DNA of 64,000 bases, taken from Girardinichthys multiradiatus. Taxonomy: Eukaryota > Chordata > Actinopteri > Cyprinodontiformes > Goodeidae. Position 1 is the first letter of the stretch. Each line of letters starts with the position of its first letter. The translations under genes were made by a program, and so were the position numbers. The stretch lies in the NCBI RefSeq assembly GCF_021462225.1, contig NC_061811.1, positions 9,883,663-9,947,662 of the forward strand, given 5' to 3'. Of the stretch, positions 22,234-32,315 are shown piece by piece. The notes under the pieces are model-generated. The model was not told the DNA's origin and did no database searches. It was given only the letters and a program-made list of their open reading frames with translations.

Positions 22234-23288
22234 TCAGTGGTGGTCTGGCCAGAGACTGGGCTCATCCCAGGCTGGCAATTGGAGTGAAGGCTGCTGCTGT
22301 TGGCCTCCACGTGGTGGACCACCTCTTCCCCTTTGCGGGCGTCTCGCAGGCCCTCCCCTAGGTCCATGCCATCCATATTCCACATGTGGACCGCGTTTGT
22401 AGGGACAATCCCTGCTCCAATGACTAGGCTCTTCGCAGTAATAGCACACATCAGCATTCCCCCACCTCCGTGGCGGTCCTCGCTGGAATCCCCTTCCCCT
22501 GGGCCCACCTCGTCCTCTGAAACGACCAGCATGTTCCTGATGAGGACCAGAGGTCATAGGCCCCTGTGCAAACGCGTCCTGGTGGCCAGGAAATGGAGGA
22601 GCTTGTGGTGGTTGGGACACAGCACCTTCATACATTATTTTGGTGGTTTTATTCTCTTTTTTCTTTTCCCCTGCTTTTTCTTTTGCTTCAGCTAACTGCA
22701 TTTTTAGTAACTGAGTCTGCAACGCTTTAAGTTCTTCCTCATCCTTCTTATGTTCCTCTCTTATCTTAGATAAATGGTGAATTAAATGGCGATCCCATGT
22801 TCCAGTATCAGCCCCTGGTAAATAAGGATTGTCTTCCATGTTGGTTTTAACCTGAGTGGGTAAGTCTCTCAGCACAGTGTCTCTGAACCAATCCCTCTGT
22901 GAACCCTCATTGGCTGGATTGGTTCCTGTTTGTGTTTGCCACATGGATTTGCATTGATCCAAATATTCTCTTGGATTGGTGTTTGGATTCCATTCAGATT
23001 TAGGGATAGTGCGCCCCCTGGTCACAGGGGTCACAGGGTATAGCTCCCTCAGCTATATGGAGAGAGAAATGCTCTGTGTCTGGGAAGAGAAGGGAGTGAG
23101 CATTCGCTTCAACCTCTCTACAGCTGTGTGGTTTCATACAAAGTGCTGCAATTGCACGGTAGTCCCCTAGAGCTAAAGTGGTGCCTGCGGTAAGAAAATC
23201 TAATGTTTGCAACCAAATAGAAGCCCCCTACGTTACGGGTGGGAGCTTGTCGCAGAAGGTGGTAAGATCCCCCAAGGAAAAAGGCTTA
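22234..23288 (-). pseudogene. gag: ERV gag: capsid and nucleocapsid half
   Basis: Begins right after the inserted Tc1 copy B with capsid-like sequence (P-F-S-L-G-D-L). A TAG at 23228-23230 and a frameshift near 23.03 kb interrupt it. From 23034 a 266-codon frame is open: a long K/E-rich charged helix (residues 85-130), a proline/glycine stretch, an R-G-R-G-rich region, and one CCHC zinc knuckle C197-X2-C200-X4-H205-X4-C210. This part packages genomic RNA and builds the core. It ends at the TGA before protease. Confidence 0.88.
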
Positions 23289-23290
23289 TA

Positions 23291-24898
23291 CAGGTCCTTC
23301 TCAAAATATTAGCACATTGTGATAAAGTTCATTATTTTCCATAATTTCATGATGAAAATTTAACATTCATATATTTTAGATTCATTGCACACTAACTGAA
23401 ATATTTCAGGTCTTTTATTGTCTTAATACGGATGATTTTGGCATACAGCTCATGAAAACCCAAAATTCCTATCTCACGCAATTAGCATATTTCATCCGAC
23501 CAATAAAAGAAAAGTGTTTTTAATACAAAAAACGTCAACCTTCAAATAATCATGTACAGTTATGCACTCAATACTTGGTCGGGAATCCTTTTGCAGAAAT
23601 GACTGCTTCAATGCATGGAGGCAATCAGCCTGTGGCATTGCTGAGGTCTTATGGAGGCCCAGGATGCTTCGATAGCGGCCTTTAGCTCATCCAGAGTGTT
23701 GGGTCTTGAGTCTCTCAACGTTCTCTTCACAATATCCCACAGATTCTCTATGGGGTTCAGGTCAGGAGAGTTGGCAGGCCAATTGAGCACAGTGATACCA
23801 TGGTCAGTAAACCATTTACCAGTGGTTTTGGCACTGTGAGCAGGTGCCAGGTCTTGCTGAAAAATGAAATCTTCATCTCCATAAAGCTTTTCAGCAGATG
23901 GAAGCATGAAGTGCTCCAAAATCTCCTGATAGCTAGCTGCATTGACCCTGCCTTTGATAAAACACAGTGGACCAACACCAGCAGCTGACACGGCACCCCA
24001 GACCATCACTGACTGTGGGTACTTGACACTGGACTTCTGGCATTTTGGCATTTCCTTCTCCCCAGTCTTCCTCCAGACTCTGGCACCTTGATTTCCGAAT
24101 GACATGCAGAATTTGCTTTCATCTGAAAAACGTACTTTGGACCACTGAGCAACAGTCCAGTGCTGCTTCTCTGGTACAGTAGCCCAGGTCAGGCGCTTCT
24201 GCTGCTGTTTCTGTTTCAAAAGTGGCTTGACCTGGGGAATGCGGCACCTGTAGCCCATTTCCTGCACACGCCTGTGCACGGTGGCTCTGGATGTTTCTAC
24301 TCCAGACTCAGTCCACTGCTTCCGCAGGTCCCCCAAGGTCTGGAATCGGCCCTTTTCCACAATCTTCCTCAGGGTCCGGTCACCGCTTCTCGTTGTGCAG
24401 CGTTTTCTGCCACACTTTTTCCTTCCCACAGACTTCCCACTGAGGTGCCTTGATACAGCACTCTGGGAACAGCCTATTCGTTCAGAAATGTCTTCCTGTG
24501 TCTTACCCTCTTGCTTGAGGGTGTCAATAGTTGCCTTCTGGACAGCAGTCAGGTCGGCAGTCTTACCCATGATTGGGGTTTTGAGTGATGAACCAGGCTG
24601 GGAGTTTTAAAGGCCTCAGGAATCTTTTGCAGGTGTTTAGAGTTAACTCGTTTATTCAGATGATTAGGTTCATAGCTCGTTTAGAGACCCTTTTAATGAT
24701 ATGCTAATTTTGTGAGATAGGAATTTTGGGTTTTCATGAGCTGTATGCCAAAATCATCCATATTAAGACAATAAAAGACCTGAAATATTTCAGTTAGTGT
24801 ACAATGAATCTAAAATATATGAATGTTAAATTTTCATCATGACATTATGGAAAATAATGAACTTTATCACAATATGCTAATATTTTGAGAAGGACCTG
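23291..24898 (-). mobile_element. Tc1-like transposon, copy B, inserted in ERV gag
   Basis: Ends CAGGTCC and GGACCTG with TA duplications at 23289-23290 and 24899-24900. Long terminal inverted repeats match copies A and C. It splits the gag capsid coding region, so it arrived after the provirus. Confidence 0.96.
23608..24570 (-). pseudogene. Tc1 transposase, copy B, C-terminal frameshift
   Basis: 320 codons are open, with the paired-like helix-turn-helix N-terminus (I-G-C-S-Q-S-A-V-S-R-H), a basic stretch around residue 50 and the full DD34E triad; the second aspartate is in F-Q-Q-D. It differs from copy C by a 6-bp insertion giving T-V-P-E-K-Q, and by an 8-bp deletion near 23614 that replaces about the last 16 residues with a short tail. 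Whether so small a C-terminal loss abolishes activity is not certain. Confidence 0.92.
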
Positions 24899-24900
24899 TA

Positions 24901-25593
24901 TTTGCACTGACCCCCGGACCCAGGTTGATGAAGGAGGGGCAACTGCTTTTTATAGAACCCAGGCTCCCGTCTTGATGCCACCTGACGGAGGACGCATGGT
25001 TGCATGGTTTGAGTTTCTGGTTGGGGGACACTGTGCTCCGGTGTGTCTTCTGGTGGTTCATGCAGGGTTGAGACGGCTTCACCATTTTCCTGGGCCTCAC
25101 ATTCTACACTAGGAGTGAGTGAAGCCCAAGAAGTATTTGTCCGTGGTGGAAATAATCTATGAGGAAGTGTGGCATTAGGCCGCCAGTCACCATACACAGC
25201 AACAGTCACTGAGCCTACTTGCTTAGATGGGGCAGGTGTTGCCATGGTCATGCTTTGGGGTGAATCATCTGTGCAGTGTGAACGGGATGAGAGATGGTGC
25301 TGATCACCATTCAAGATTTATCGCATCTTTCTAGGCTTAAACCCATCTGGGCTTACTTGAGTATAAGAGCCAACAGAAAGTGCTTCAAAACAAGCTGGAT
25401 CAGGTACAGACAGAGAGTCTTGTAATTCAGATAAGAAATAAATTAAGTCCTTTTGTTCTTCTTGTGGAGCTGTAGGGGCGGTACAGTCGGTGAGAGTAGC
25501 CTGTGGGCTTGACATCAAGTACAGGGTACAGCCCTGTGGGAGGAGATGCAGGAGGGGAAGGAGGCTGAGCAGAGCTAGAGGGAGGAGGTGCAT
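24901..25593 (-). pseudogene. gag: ERV gag: region between matrix and capsid
   Basis: Continues gag in a frame shifted relative to the matrix part (shift near 25.48 kb). A TAA at 25318-25320 breaks it. The 145 codons downstream are proline-, serine- and threonine-rich and lead to a P-G-S-G-G-Q-C-K-Y segment at the capsid start, where Tc1 copy B is inserted. Confidence 0.75.
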
Positions 25594-26065
25594 ACGGTGG
25601 TGGCTTGTCTGTTACTTCCTCATTTCTGTCAGTGTGTGGCTCTGTGTGTGTCGTGTCAGGTTTATCAAACATTGCATATTTAGCTCCCTGCCATATTAAA
25701 ACCATCTGAGACCAAAATGTCTCATCTTTCGTTGCATTATCTTTTACATCTTTCCACTTGCCTTTAAACCATCCACTATCTTTGCATTTTTCCTCCGCCA
25801 ACTCTTTGTCTTTCTTAGCCTTTGTCATATTCAGCCAAAACCATCTGCCCACGTTTTTTCTGCTCTTTTCATCAGTTTCATTTTTCTGTACCTCTTCCTG
25901 TATTTTCTGATTCATTTTCTTAATCAACTTTTCTGCCTGTTTTTCTTCCTGTGTCTGCTGCACCAACTGCCTCACCACATACACCTGTTCCTTAAATGTT
26001 TTCCACACTGGTGCCTCCGCACCCAATCTTGAGTCCTCTGTCTCCCTGTCAGACTCCCCGTCCAT
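25427..26065 (-). pseudogene. gag: ERV gag: matrix with PPPY late motif
   Basis: 212 open codons from an ATG at 26065. The N-terminal 130 residues are charged and helical-looking, as in a matrix domain. P-P-P-Y lies at residues 155-158 (25592-25603) within a proline-rich stretch; this motif recruits NEDD4-type ubiquitin ligases for budding. There is no clear N-terminal myristoylation glycine (the second residue is D). The frame goes out of register near 25.48 kb. Confidence 0.8.
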
Positions 26066-27330
26066 CTTACTGGACCGTAAAACTGCCTAACCAGACTATA
26101 AACACCCCACAAAGTCTTTACACCTTAATACTTGCTTGTCACGTGAACATTCACACCCTTCCTTTCACTTTGTTCATGCGCTGATCAACTGAGGCCGTCC
26201 AGAAATTATAGCACGCTATGTCTCTGGTATCTGGACTATTTTGAGAGTGACATACACACGTCTCAAGACACCTCAATTTTCCCCCAAACCAAGCAGCTTA
26301 TCAGCACCCTGTCATTGTTGACACCAGTTAGGTTTCCATACAGGAATACTGCATTCATTCACCTGCAATGAGAGTCTGGCGAACCGCTGCGCCTCTCCCC
26401 ACTCACACCGTATTTTCACACACAGTCCCCTAACAAGTCTGTCTCACAGATTATCCCTTCTGTGAACAGCTCATCGATTTTATGTGTTTGTGTGTTTATG
26501 CACTTTTGATCTATTATTGGAGTGTACTAAATACACTCTCGTTTCTGTTATTCTAGCTGAATTATCCTATTCAGCTCATAGTTCTTCTTAATCTGTTCTA
26601 TTCTCACTAATATACATATAACTCACATTCACATTCACACTCTAACTCTTACTAATCTTACAGACCTATTCAGCCTGCTCATAGCTTCACGGGACTTTTG
26701 ACTATGTGTTTTAAAGTTTACCACATCTGTAATCTGGTTTTATTGAGACAGAACTCAAATAAAACACAGCATTCAAACCTTTGTGTTTTTGTCCGGTCTT
26801 AGCTTTCTGACTCCAGAATACAATGAACAGCCTTCTCAGGGCCTCTAACCCTGTTAAGAAAACTTAAATACACTTCAAACTTCGGAGGTCCCCAACCTCC
26901 GGGACTTCAACCCAGCAAAATCATGAATTCTCGTCAGAAAACATGTGGAATTGCCAAACTCAGGAAACACCTCGAACCCTTATATCAGAGGGACTCTAAC
27001 CCTTTGGGCCTCGAACCCTTATTCAGAGGGCTTCAAACCCTTATTCAGAGGGCCTCTAACCCTTTAGTTCAAAAAACACTTCTCATTTTGCTTTTTGTGA
27101 CCTCTTTTACAGTACCTTAATGCATTACTTTACACGTGTTAAATTTAGCAGAACATTTCACTTACTCAGACATCTGACACCAAGAATTTAGGCCTATCGA
27201 CAATGCCAAAACAGCAGAGTTCGTTTAAACAGGTTCTGCCTTTTCCTTCTGTTGAAAGTGCGGGGGTACCCGGTGTCAGAGTCTTTTGGTGAAGTTCTGA
27301 TTTAGCCGAAAGTCCTCGCTTTTCCCAAAT
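26066..27330 (-). other. ERV leader, with short tandem repeats
   Basis: About 1.26 kb between the primer site and the first gag ATG, long for a retroviral leader. At 26970-27067 a 22-bp motif recurs, perfect in spacing at 27009-27030 and 27031-27052 (plus strand CCTCGAACCCTTATTCAGAG type) with partial units on either side and one more GGCCTCTAACCCT near 26840. Packaging signal and splice donor would be expected here but are not identified. Confidence 0.7.
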
Positions 27331-27349
27331 CACGTCGGGATAGTCACCA
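27331..27349 (-). other. ERV primer-binding site, tRNA-Trp type
   Basis: On the minus strand, 3 bases after the 5' LTR, the sequence is TGGTGACTATCCCGACGTG followed by ATTTG. It matches the complement of the tRNA-Trp 3' end (TGGTGACCCCGACGTG) apart from an apparent 3-base insertion after TGGTGAC. Confidence 0.82.
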
Positions 27350-27352
27350 AGA

Positions 27353-27896
27353 TGATGGAGTTGCTCCCTAAACTCCTGCGTGCTCGTTTGTTTGGTAAAG
27401 CTAAGACATCCTATACTGTTACTAATAAAAACAAAGTAATAAAAAGAACACGGAGGCTGCGCAGCTTTTAGATGCCTGTACATGGAGAAGCTCGTCCGAA
27501 TACTTCCAAAACTTCTGAATACTACTCCCAGAACAGCAGTTTTTATTCAAAAGCTAGGCGTGTACATTACAAAGAAAAAACATACAAATGTATGTCTGAT
27601 TTCTTATCCGGAGCTGTCTGGCACTCTGACATTCGGCTGCCTTTTCAGCACTTCCTGTTTTTCCACTTTTGACCTTTATCTACAGACATATACACAAATA
27701 TCTTTTTGTTGTAAGGCAGAAATCTTACATACAGAAATATCTTCTTGTCGTGAGGCAGAAATCTTGCAGACATATACACAGAGAAGCCTGTTAGCAGGCC
27801 TCTAAGTTACACAATACATTTTATTTCACACATTATTAAACATACTTGAGCATAGCAATACAGATTCTATAAGCATAGCATGAATATTTTCCAACA
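27353..27896 (-). repeat. ERV 5' LTR
   Basis: 544 bp, TG...CA ends, same length as the 3' LTR with about 12 substitutions between them (about 2.2 percent by eye count). AATAAA signal at 27542-27547 (TTTATT on the plus strand). Confidence 0.95.
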
Positions 27897-28982
27897 GTGC
27901 TCTAATATGTTAAACAGCTCAGTGGATTTGTATTCATATCAGCCTGAAGCTGAAGCTTTCATCCTGCAGAGATTCATTTCACTTGTATATCATGTTATTT
28001 CTAGCTTTGGTTCAGTTTATCATGAACATCAAACACTGTAACCTTATATACAACTACACGCTTCCCATTTAAAGTTTCCATGATATGTGGCTGTTGCTTT
28101 CATTCAGACCTGAAAAAACCGTGGATTTACAGAGAAATAGAATAATAAAGATGTCCCATCTGTGTCTTGTTAAACTGCAGTGAGATCATACCAGCCCTTA
28201 GGTGGGGTTCTGAGTCTGGTTTTTCAATGAAAGAAGTGTTCGTTTCACAGGACATCCAAAAATAAATCGTTCCAACCTCTGAGCAGCTCTTTGGCTCAGA
28301 CACCTGAGCTGAAAGTGTTTGACTGAAGTTGTACAGAGTTGCTGAAGATTTTCCTCAGCAAGTCCTTGGAATTCTTTTTGCTGTTCCATTAATAATCCAG
28401 CACAGCCAGAGGGGACAGTTGTGCATGTTCTGGTCAAGGACAAAAAAACTACAGCTCAAGGTTTTCTTAAATATTTTAATCTTGAACAGAAGATGTGGAA
28501 GTAATAAGACTGCAGTTTATTTCTTAGGTTTATGAGATCTGCGTAGTTCAGTTTCTGCGTGTGAAAGAAGTGAAATGATACAAAGGGAACTTCACGGGTT
28601 TATCCATTAGTGCTCAGTCACAGAAATACAAAATTTAAAGTAGCATTAATCACAATCAGTGGCGCTCAGTGGTGCTCATAGACTAGGCTAACAACTGTTA
28701 GCAAAACAACTTAATAACAGTGTTGTTCTCTGCACTTTATTCATTCTAACGCTGCAATATATTCACTATTTACTGGTGGCAAAGGTCTGACTTTCAACAT
28801 TTAGATTCTGATTTTTAAAGTTATTTTCCATCTGTGACATCCAAACTCTGACTGTTAATTAAAAATTGTATGCAACATCAGTACTCCTTACAAAGTTTTC
28901 TCACCCTGATTCTCCACAGCTCTGAGACCGTTTCTTAGGTTACCACCATCCTCTGAAGCTTCCTCCCACAACAACCTGATAT
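27897..28982. other. No recognised feature
   Basis: Unique host-type sequence between the 5' LTR and a Tc1 terminal-repeat fragment. No coding, RNA or repeat signature recognised. Confidence 0.45.
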
Positions 28983-29205
28983 GTACAGTGGGTATAAATG
29001 TCCACACATGTCTGTTAAAGTGCCAGATTTTTGTGACATAAAAAGGAGATCAAGATAAATAATTTCAGAACTATTTATAGGTTTAACATCACATTTATCC
29101 TGTACAACAAAAAACAAGTATATTTGTTAGAGGGAAATGCTTAGAAAAAATCTAAATAATCTCCCTGAACAAATAGCCCAATATTATTCACCCACCTGGT
29201 AGATT
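28983..29205 (+). repeat. Tc1-like terminal inverted repeat fragment
   Basis: Starts TACAGTGGGTATAAATGTCC and continues with CTGTTAAAGTGCCAG, GAGATCAAGATAAAT and TTTAGAGG-type blocks, collinear with the left repeat of the old Tc1 family at 7779. No transposase region follows directly; a piece of one lies at 31440. Confidence 0.6.
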
Positions 29206-29575
29206 TAGATGTTAAATTGTTTTTTATACAGCCACAAAGTGTGTTTCTCAAAGTTTCTCAAAGTGAACCAGTAGGGCATCTTTTAAAAGATAAAAAGAAC
29301 AAATGTTAAAGAAGTATCAGTCATGACTTGTTAGTTTATTCCTTTGTCTTTAACTCCTTTCTTATTTTCCAGTTCTGATTGTGCATTTTAGTCTATTCTC
29401 TAGTATTAGGCTTGTTCTCATTTGTTTTCAGTTAAGCCACTTTTGTGTTTCTTTGTACTAATTAGTGTCTTTCCCTCAGTTCCCCTGCTCAGCATTCTCC
29501 TCTCACAGCTGTTCCACATTCCCCTGATTAAGCTCACTTATATCCATTGTCATTCCCCACCCTTCCCTGAGTATA

Positions 29576-31186
29576 CAGGTCCTTTCTCAAAATATTAGCA
29601 CATTGTGATAAAGTTAATTATTTTCCATAATGTAATGATGAAAATTTAACATTCATATATTTTAGATTCATTGCACACTAACTGAAATATTTCAGGTCTT
29701 TTATTGTCTTAATACGGATGATTTTGGCATACAGCTCATGAAAACCCAACATTCCCATCTCACAAAATTAGCATATCATTAAAAGGGTCTCTAAACAAGC
29801 TATGAACCTAATCATCTGAATCAACGAGTTAACTCTAAACACCTGCAAAAGATTCCTGAGGCCTTTAAAACTCCCAGCCTGGTTCATCACTCAAAACCCC
29901 AATCATGGGTAAGACTGCCGACCTGACTGCTGTCCAGAAGGCCACTATTGACACCCTCAAGCAAGAGGGTAAGACACAGAAAGAAATTTCTGAACGAATA
30001 GGCTGTTCCCAGAGTGCTGTATCAAGGCACCTCAGTGGGAAGTCTGTGGGAAGGAAAAAGTGTGGCAGAAAACGCTGCACAACGAGAAGAGGTGACCGGA
30101 CCCTGAGGAAGATTGTGGAGAAGGGCCGATTCCAGACCTTGGGGGACCTGCGGAAGCAGTGGACTGAGTCTGGAGTAGAAACATCCAGAGCCACCGTGCA
30201 CAGGCGTGTGCAGGAAATGGGCTACAGGTGCCGCATTCCCCAGGTCAAGCCACTTTTAAACCAGAAACAGCAGCAGAAGCGCCTGACCTGGGCTACAGAG
30301 AAGCAGCACTGGACTGTTGCTCAGTGGTCCAAAGTACTTTTTTCGGATGAAAGCAAATTCTGCATGTCATTCGGAAATCAAGGTGCCAGAGTCTGGAGGA
30401 AGACTGGGGAGAAGGAAATGCCAAAATGCCAGAAGTCCAGTGTCAAGTACCCACAGTCAGTGATGGTCTGGGGTGCCGTGTCAGCTGCTGGTGTTGGTCC
30501 ACTGTGTTTTATCAAGGGCAGGGTCAATGCAGCTAGCTATCAGGAGATTTTGGAGCACTTCATGCTTCCATCTGCTGAAAAGCTTTATGGAGATGAAGAT
30601 TTCATTTTTCAGCACGACCTGGCACCTGCTCACAGTGCCAAAACCACTGGTAAATGGTTTACTGACCATGGTATCACTGTGCTCAATTGGCCTGCCAACT
30701 CTCCTGACCTGAACCCCATAGAGAATCTGTGGGATATTGTGAAGAGAACGTTGAGAGACTCAAGACCCAACACTCTGGATGAGCTAAAGGCCGCTATCGA
30801 AGCATCCTGGGCCTCCATAAGACCTCAGCAGTGCCACAGGCTGATTGCCTCCATGCCACGCCGCATGGAAGCAGTCATTTTTGCCAAAGGATTCCCGACC
30901 AAGTATTGAGTGCATAACTGTACATGATTATTTGAAGGTTGATGTTTTTTGTATTAAAAACACTTTTCTTTTTTTGGTCGAATGAAATATGCTAATTCTG
31001 TGAGATAGGAATTTTGGGTTTTCATGAGCTGTATGCCAAAATCATCCGTATTAAGACAATAAAAGACCTGTAATATTTCAGTTAGTGTGCAATGAATCTA
31101 AAATATATGAATGTTAAATTTTCATCATTACATTATGGAAAATAATGAACTTCATCACGATATGCTAATATTTTGAGAAGGACCTG
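29576..31186 (+). mobile_element. Tc1-like transposon, copy C (best preserved)
   Basis: Ends CAGGTCC and GGACCTG flanked by TA (29574-29575 and 31187-31188). Inverted repeats of about 200 bp share AATATTAGC, the TTTAGATTCATTGCACACTAAC block and GTCTTAATACGGATGA. One gene on the plus strand, with about 330 bp between the left tip and the start codon. Confidence 0.97.
29905..30909 (+). CDS. Tc1/mariner transposase, intact frame
   Basis: A 334-residue protein, the usual size for Tc1 transposases, which cut the element out at its inverted repeats and paste it into TA sites in the nucleus. N-terminal paired-like domain: first helix-turn-helix about residues 8-45 (I-G-C-S-Q-S-A-V-S-R-H), basic linker G-R-K-K-C-G-R-K-R at 49-57, a second helix-turn-helix about 75-110. 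Catalytic core: D148 (F-S-D-E-S), D238 (F-Q-H-D), E273 (P-I-E-N-L-W), giving 34 residues between the last two (DD34E). The ATG is the first in frame and matches the start in copies A and B. No stop or frameshift. H237 replaces the glutamine found in copy B next to the second aspartate, so activity cannot be assumed. Confidence 0.95.
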   Translation: MGKTADLTAVQKATIDTLKQEGKTQKEISERIGCSQSAVSRHLSGKSVGRKKCGRKRCTTRRGDRTLRKIVEKGRFQTLGDLRKQWTESGVETSRATVHRRVQEMGYRCRIPQVKPLLNQKQQQKRLTWATEKQHWTVAQWSKVLFSDESKFCMSFGNQGARVWRKTGEKEMPKCQKSSVKYPQSVMVWGAVSAAGVGPLCFIKGRVNAASYQEILEHFMLPSAEKLYGDEDFIFQHDLAPAHSAKTTGKWFTDHGITVLNWPANSPDLNPIENLWDIVKRTLRDSRPNTLDELKAAIEASWASIRPQQCHRLIASMPRRMEAVIFAKGFPTKY

Positions 31187-31439
31187 TATAAGCTCTCTGG
31201 TTTTTACTTTTCTATATATGGCCTGCTATGTTGCCCATGTTCCATGTCCTGTTTTCCTTAAACTCTCATGGCTTTGCCGGCATTTTGGTCCTTCTCCTAA
31301 TTCACAAAACGTGACATTCTTACAGTTCCTGACCAACATTTTGCATGTTTCCCGGTTTCAGATTGACATATTCTTTTTGTCAAGGTGAATAATGTCAGTA
31401 ACAGTAAATACCGGTCATGTTTGACCCCAAACCATTCAA

Positions 31440-31612
31440 GTGTCTGCAAAAAAGTTGAAAATAGTGGAGGATTTTATTTAACATCACAATGAATCCAAGC
31501 ATACATCATATCCAACAAACTGATACCTTACCCAGATTAAAGTTTTGGAAAGGCCTTAACCTAAATCTGACAGGAAATCTGTGGGGTCACCTGAACACTG
31601 TGGACTAATTAT
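31440..31612 (+). pseudogene. Tc1-like transposase fragment
   Basis: Contains decayed forms of the segment after the second catalytic aspartate: GATTAAAGTTTTGGAA, then AACCTAAATCTGA and GAAATCTGTGGGGTCACCTGAA, the P-D-L-N-P-I-E-N-L-W-G-D-L region. Probably the family of the 7.8-kb relic. Limits approximate. Confidence 0.65.
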
Positions 31613-31706
31613 GTGATTAACTTTATTAAATTAAGACTGCATCCAGCTTGAAAGTAGGCAGGCCACATTGATGTATTAGTAACCTGTGTTCGTTTGACCT
31701 TTAACC

Positions 31707-32310
31707 TGTCAGATCCTGGTTATCATCTGCCTGCTACTAACCCTTTTCCACCAGTAGGGACCGTTGGAGCTGAAGGATCAGGGTGGACAGGTGTGTCTCA
31801 TCTTGTCATCAGCTGAAGGACTACAAGAGGGTGGCAAGCCAGCACTTTTGACGCCTGAGTGTTTTGCCTCTTTGTGGTTGCCCAAGTCACGCTCCAAGTA
31901 AAAGAACCTGTGAAGAACTCATCTGACAATAACTTGGATTCTGATTGTTTATTCCTTGCCGGCCGCTGGGCCTGGTGGTTCCTCCGCAGCTTCCAGGCGA
32001 ACCCTGTCCACCCTCCTCCGTCCTGCCAAGACAATTTGAAGCTCCGGCGGTTCAGCGTGGCCACGCCGCCCCCCCAGGATTGACAACCTCTCTCCCTGGC
32101 GGGCCGACCTCCAACCGGACCGTAAGCCCCCTTACAAAGTAGTGTTCAAGGGTTGCATTTGCAGTTTCTTACCTGCGTTCGTTCCTTTGCAGCTGGTCAG
32201 CAGATTTTGGTTTTCCAGCCCCAGGTCACCTGTAAATAAGGTTCCTGAAACGCTTCTCTGTCTTCCGTGTTTTCTGCATGTGGGTCAAGTTGGCCTTATC
32301 CAATATGACA
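31707..32310 (+). mobile_element. Solo LTR, 5-bp target duplication TAACC
   Basis: Begins TGTCAGATCC and ends CAATATGACA. Flanked by a perfect 5-bp duplication TAACC (31702-31706 and 32311-32315). Near the 3' end it has AATAA and CTGCATGTGGGTC. GC-rich middle (31960-32120). The 604-bp size, TG...CA ends and 5-bp duplication identify it as an LTR left by recombination of a full element; which superfamily cannot be decided from an LTR alone. Confidence 0.85.
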
Positions 32311-32315
32311 TAACC

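Larger units (their letters stand above)
17069..27896 (-). mobile_element. Class-I (gammaretrovirus-like) endogenous retrovirus, env-less
   Basis: Complete proviral structure on the minus strand: 5' LTR (27353-27896), primer site, long leader, gag, in-frame UGA, pro, RT, RNase H, integrase, polypurine tract and 3' LTR (17069-17612). Total length is 10.8 kb, of which 1.6 kb is an inserted Tc1 element. Gag has a PPPY late motif, a highly charged helix before nucleocapsid and a single CCHC knuckle. Integrase ends with a GPY/F-like module. These features point to class I (gamma/epsilon-like). Only about 385 bp lie between the integrase stop and the polypurine tract, so env is absent. Multiple stops and frameshifts make the copy defective. 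The flanks CTGC and GTGC would be an imperfect 4-bp duplication. Confidence 0.93.
29318..31316 (+). mobile_element. Solo-LTR-like repeat split by Tc1 copy C
   Basis: Flanks of copy C rejoin into one LTR-like unit: pyrimidine-rich left part (29318-29573), then TATATAAGCTCTCTGG across the insertion, and a right part ending AACGTGACA at 31316. The TAAGCTCTCTGGTTTTT block is also found at 59419 in the solo LTR there. The left end is approximate, possibly truncated, and no target duplication is seen. Confidence 0.65.

Noticed and set aside
26975..27067. AACCCT motifs as interstitial telomeric repeats
   Set aside because: The period is 22 bp, not 6 bp, and the motif is inside the ERV leader.
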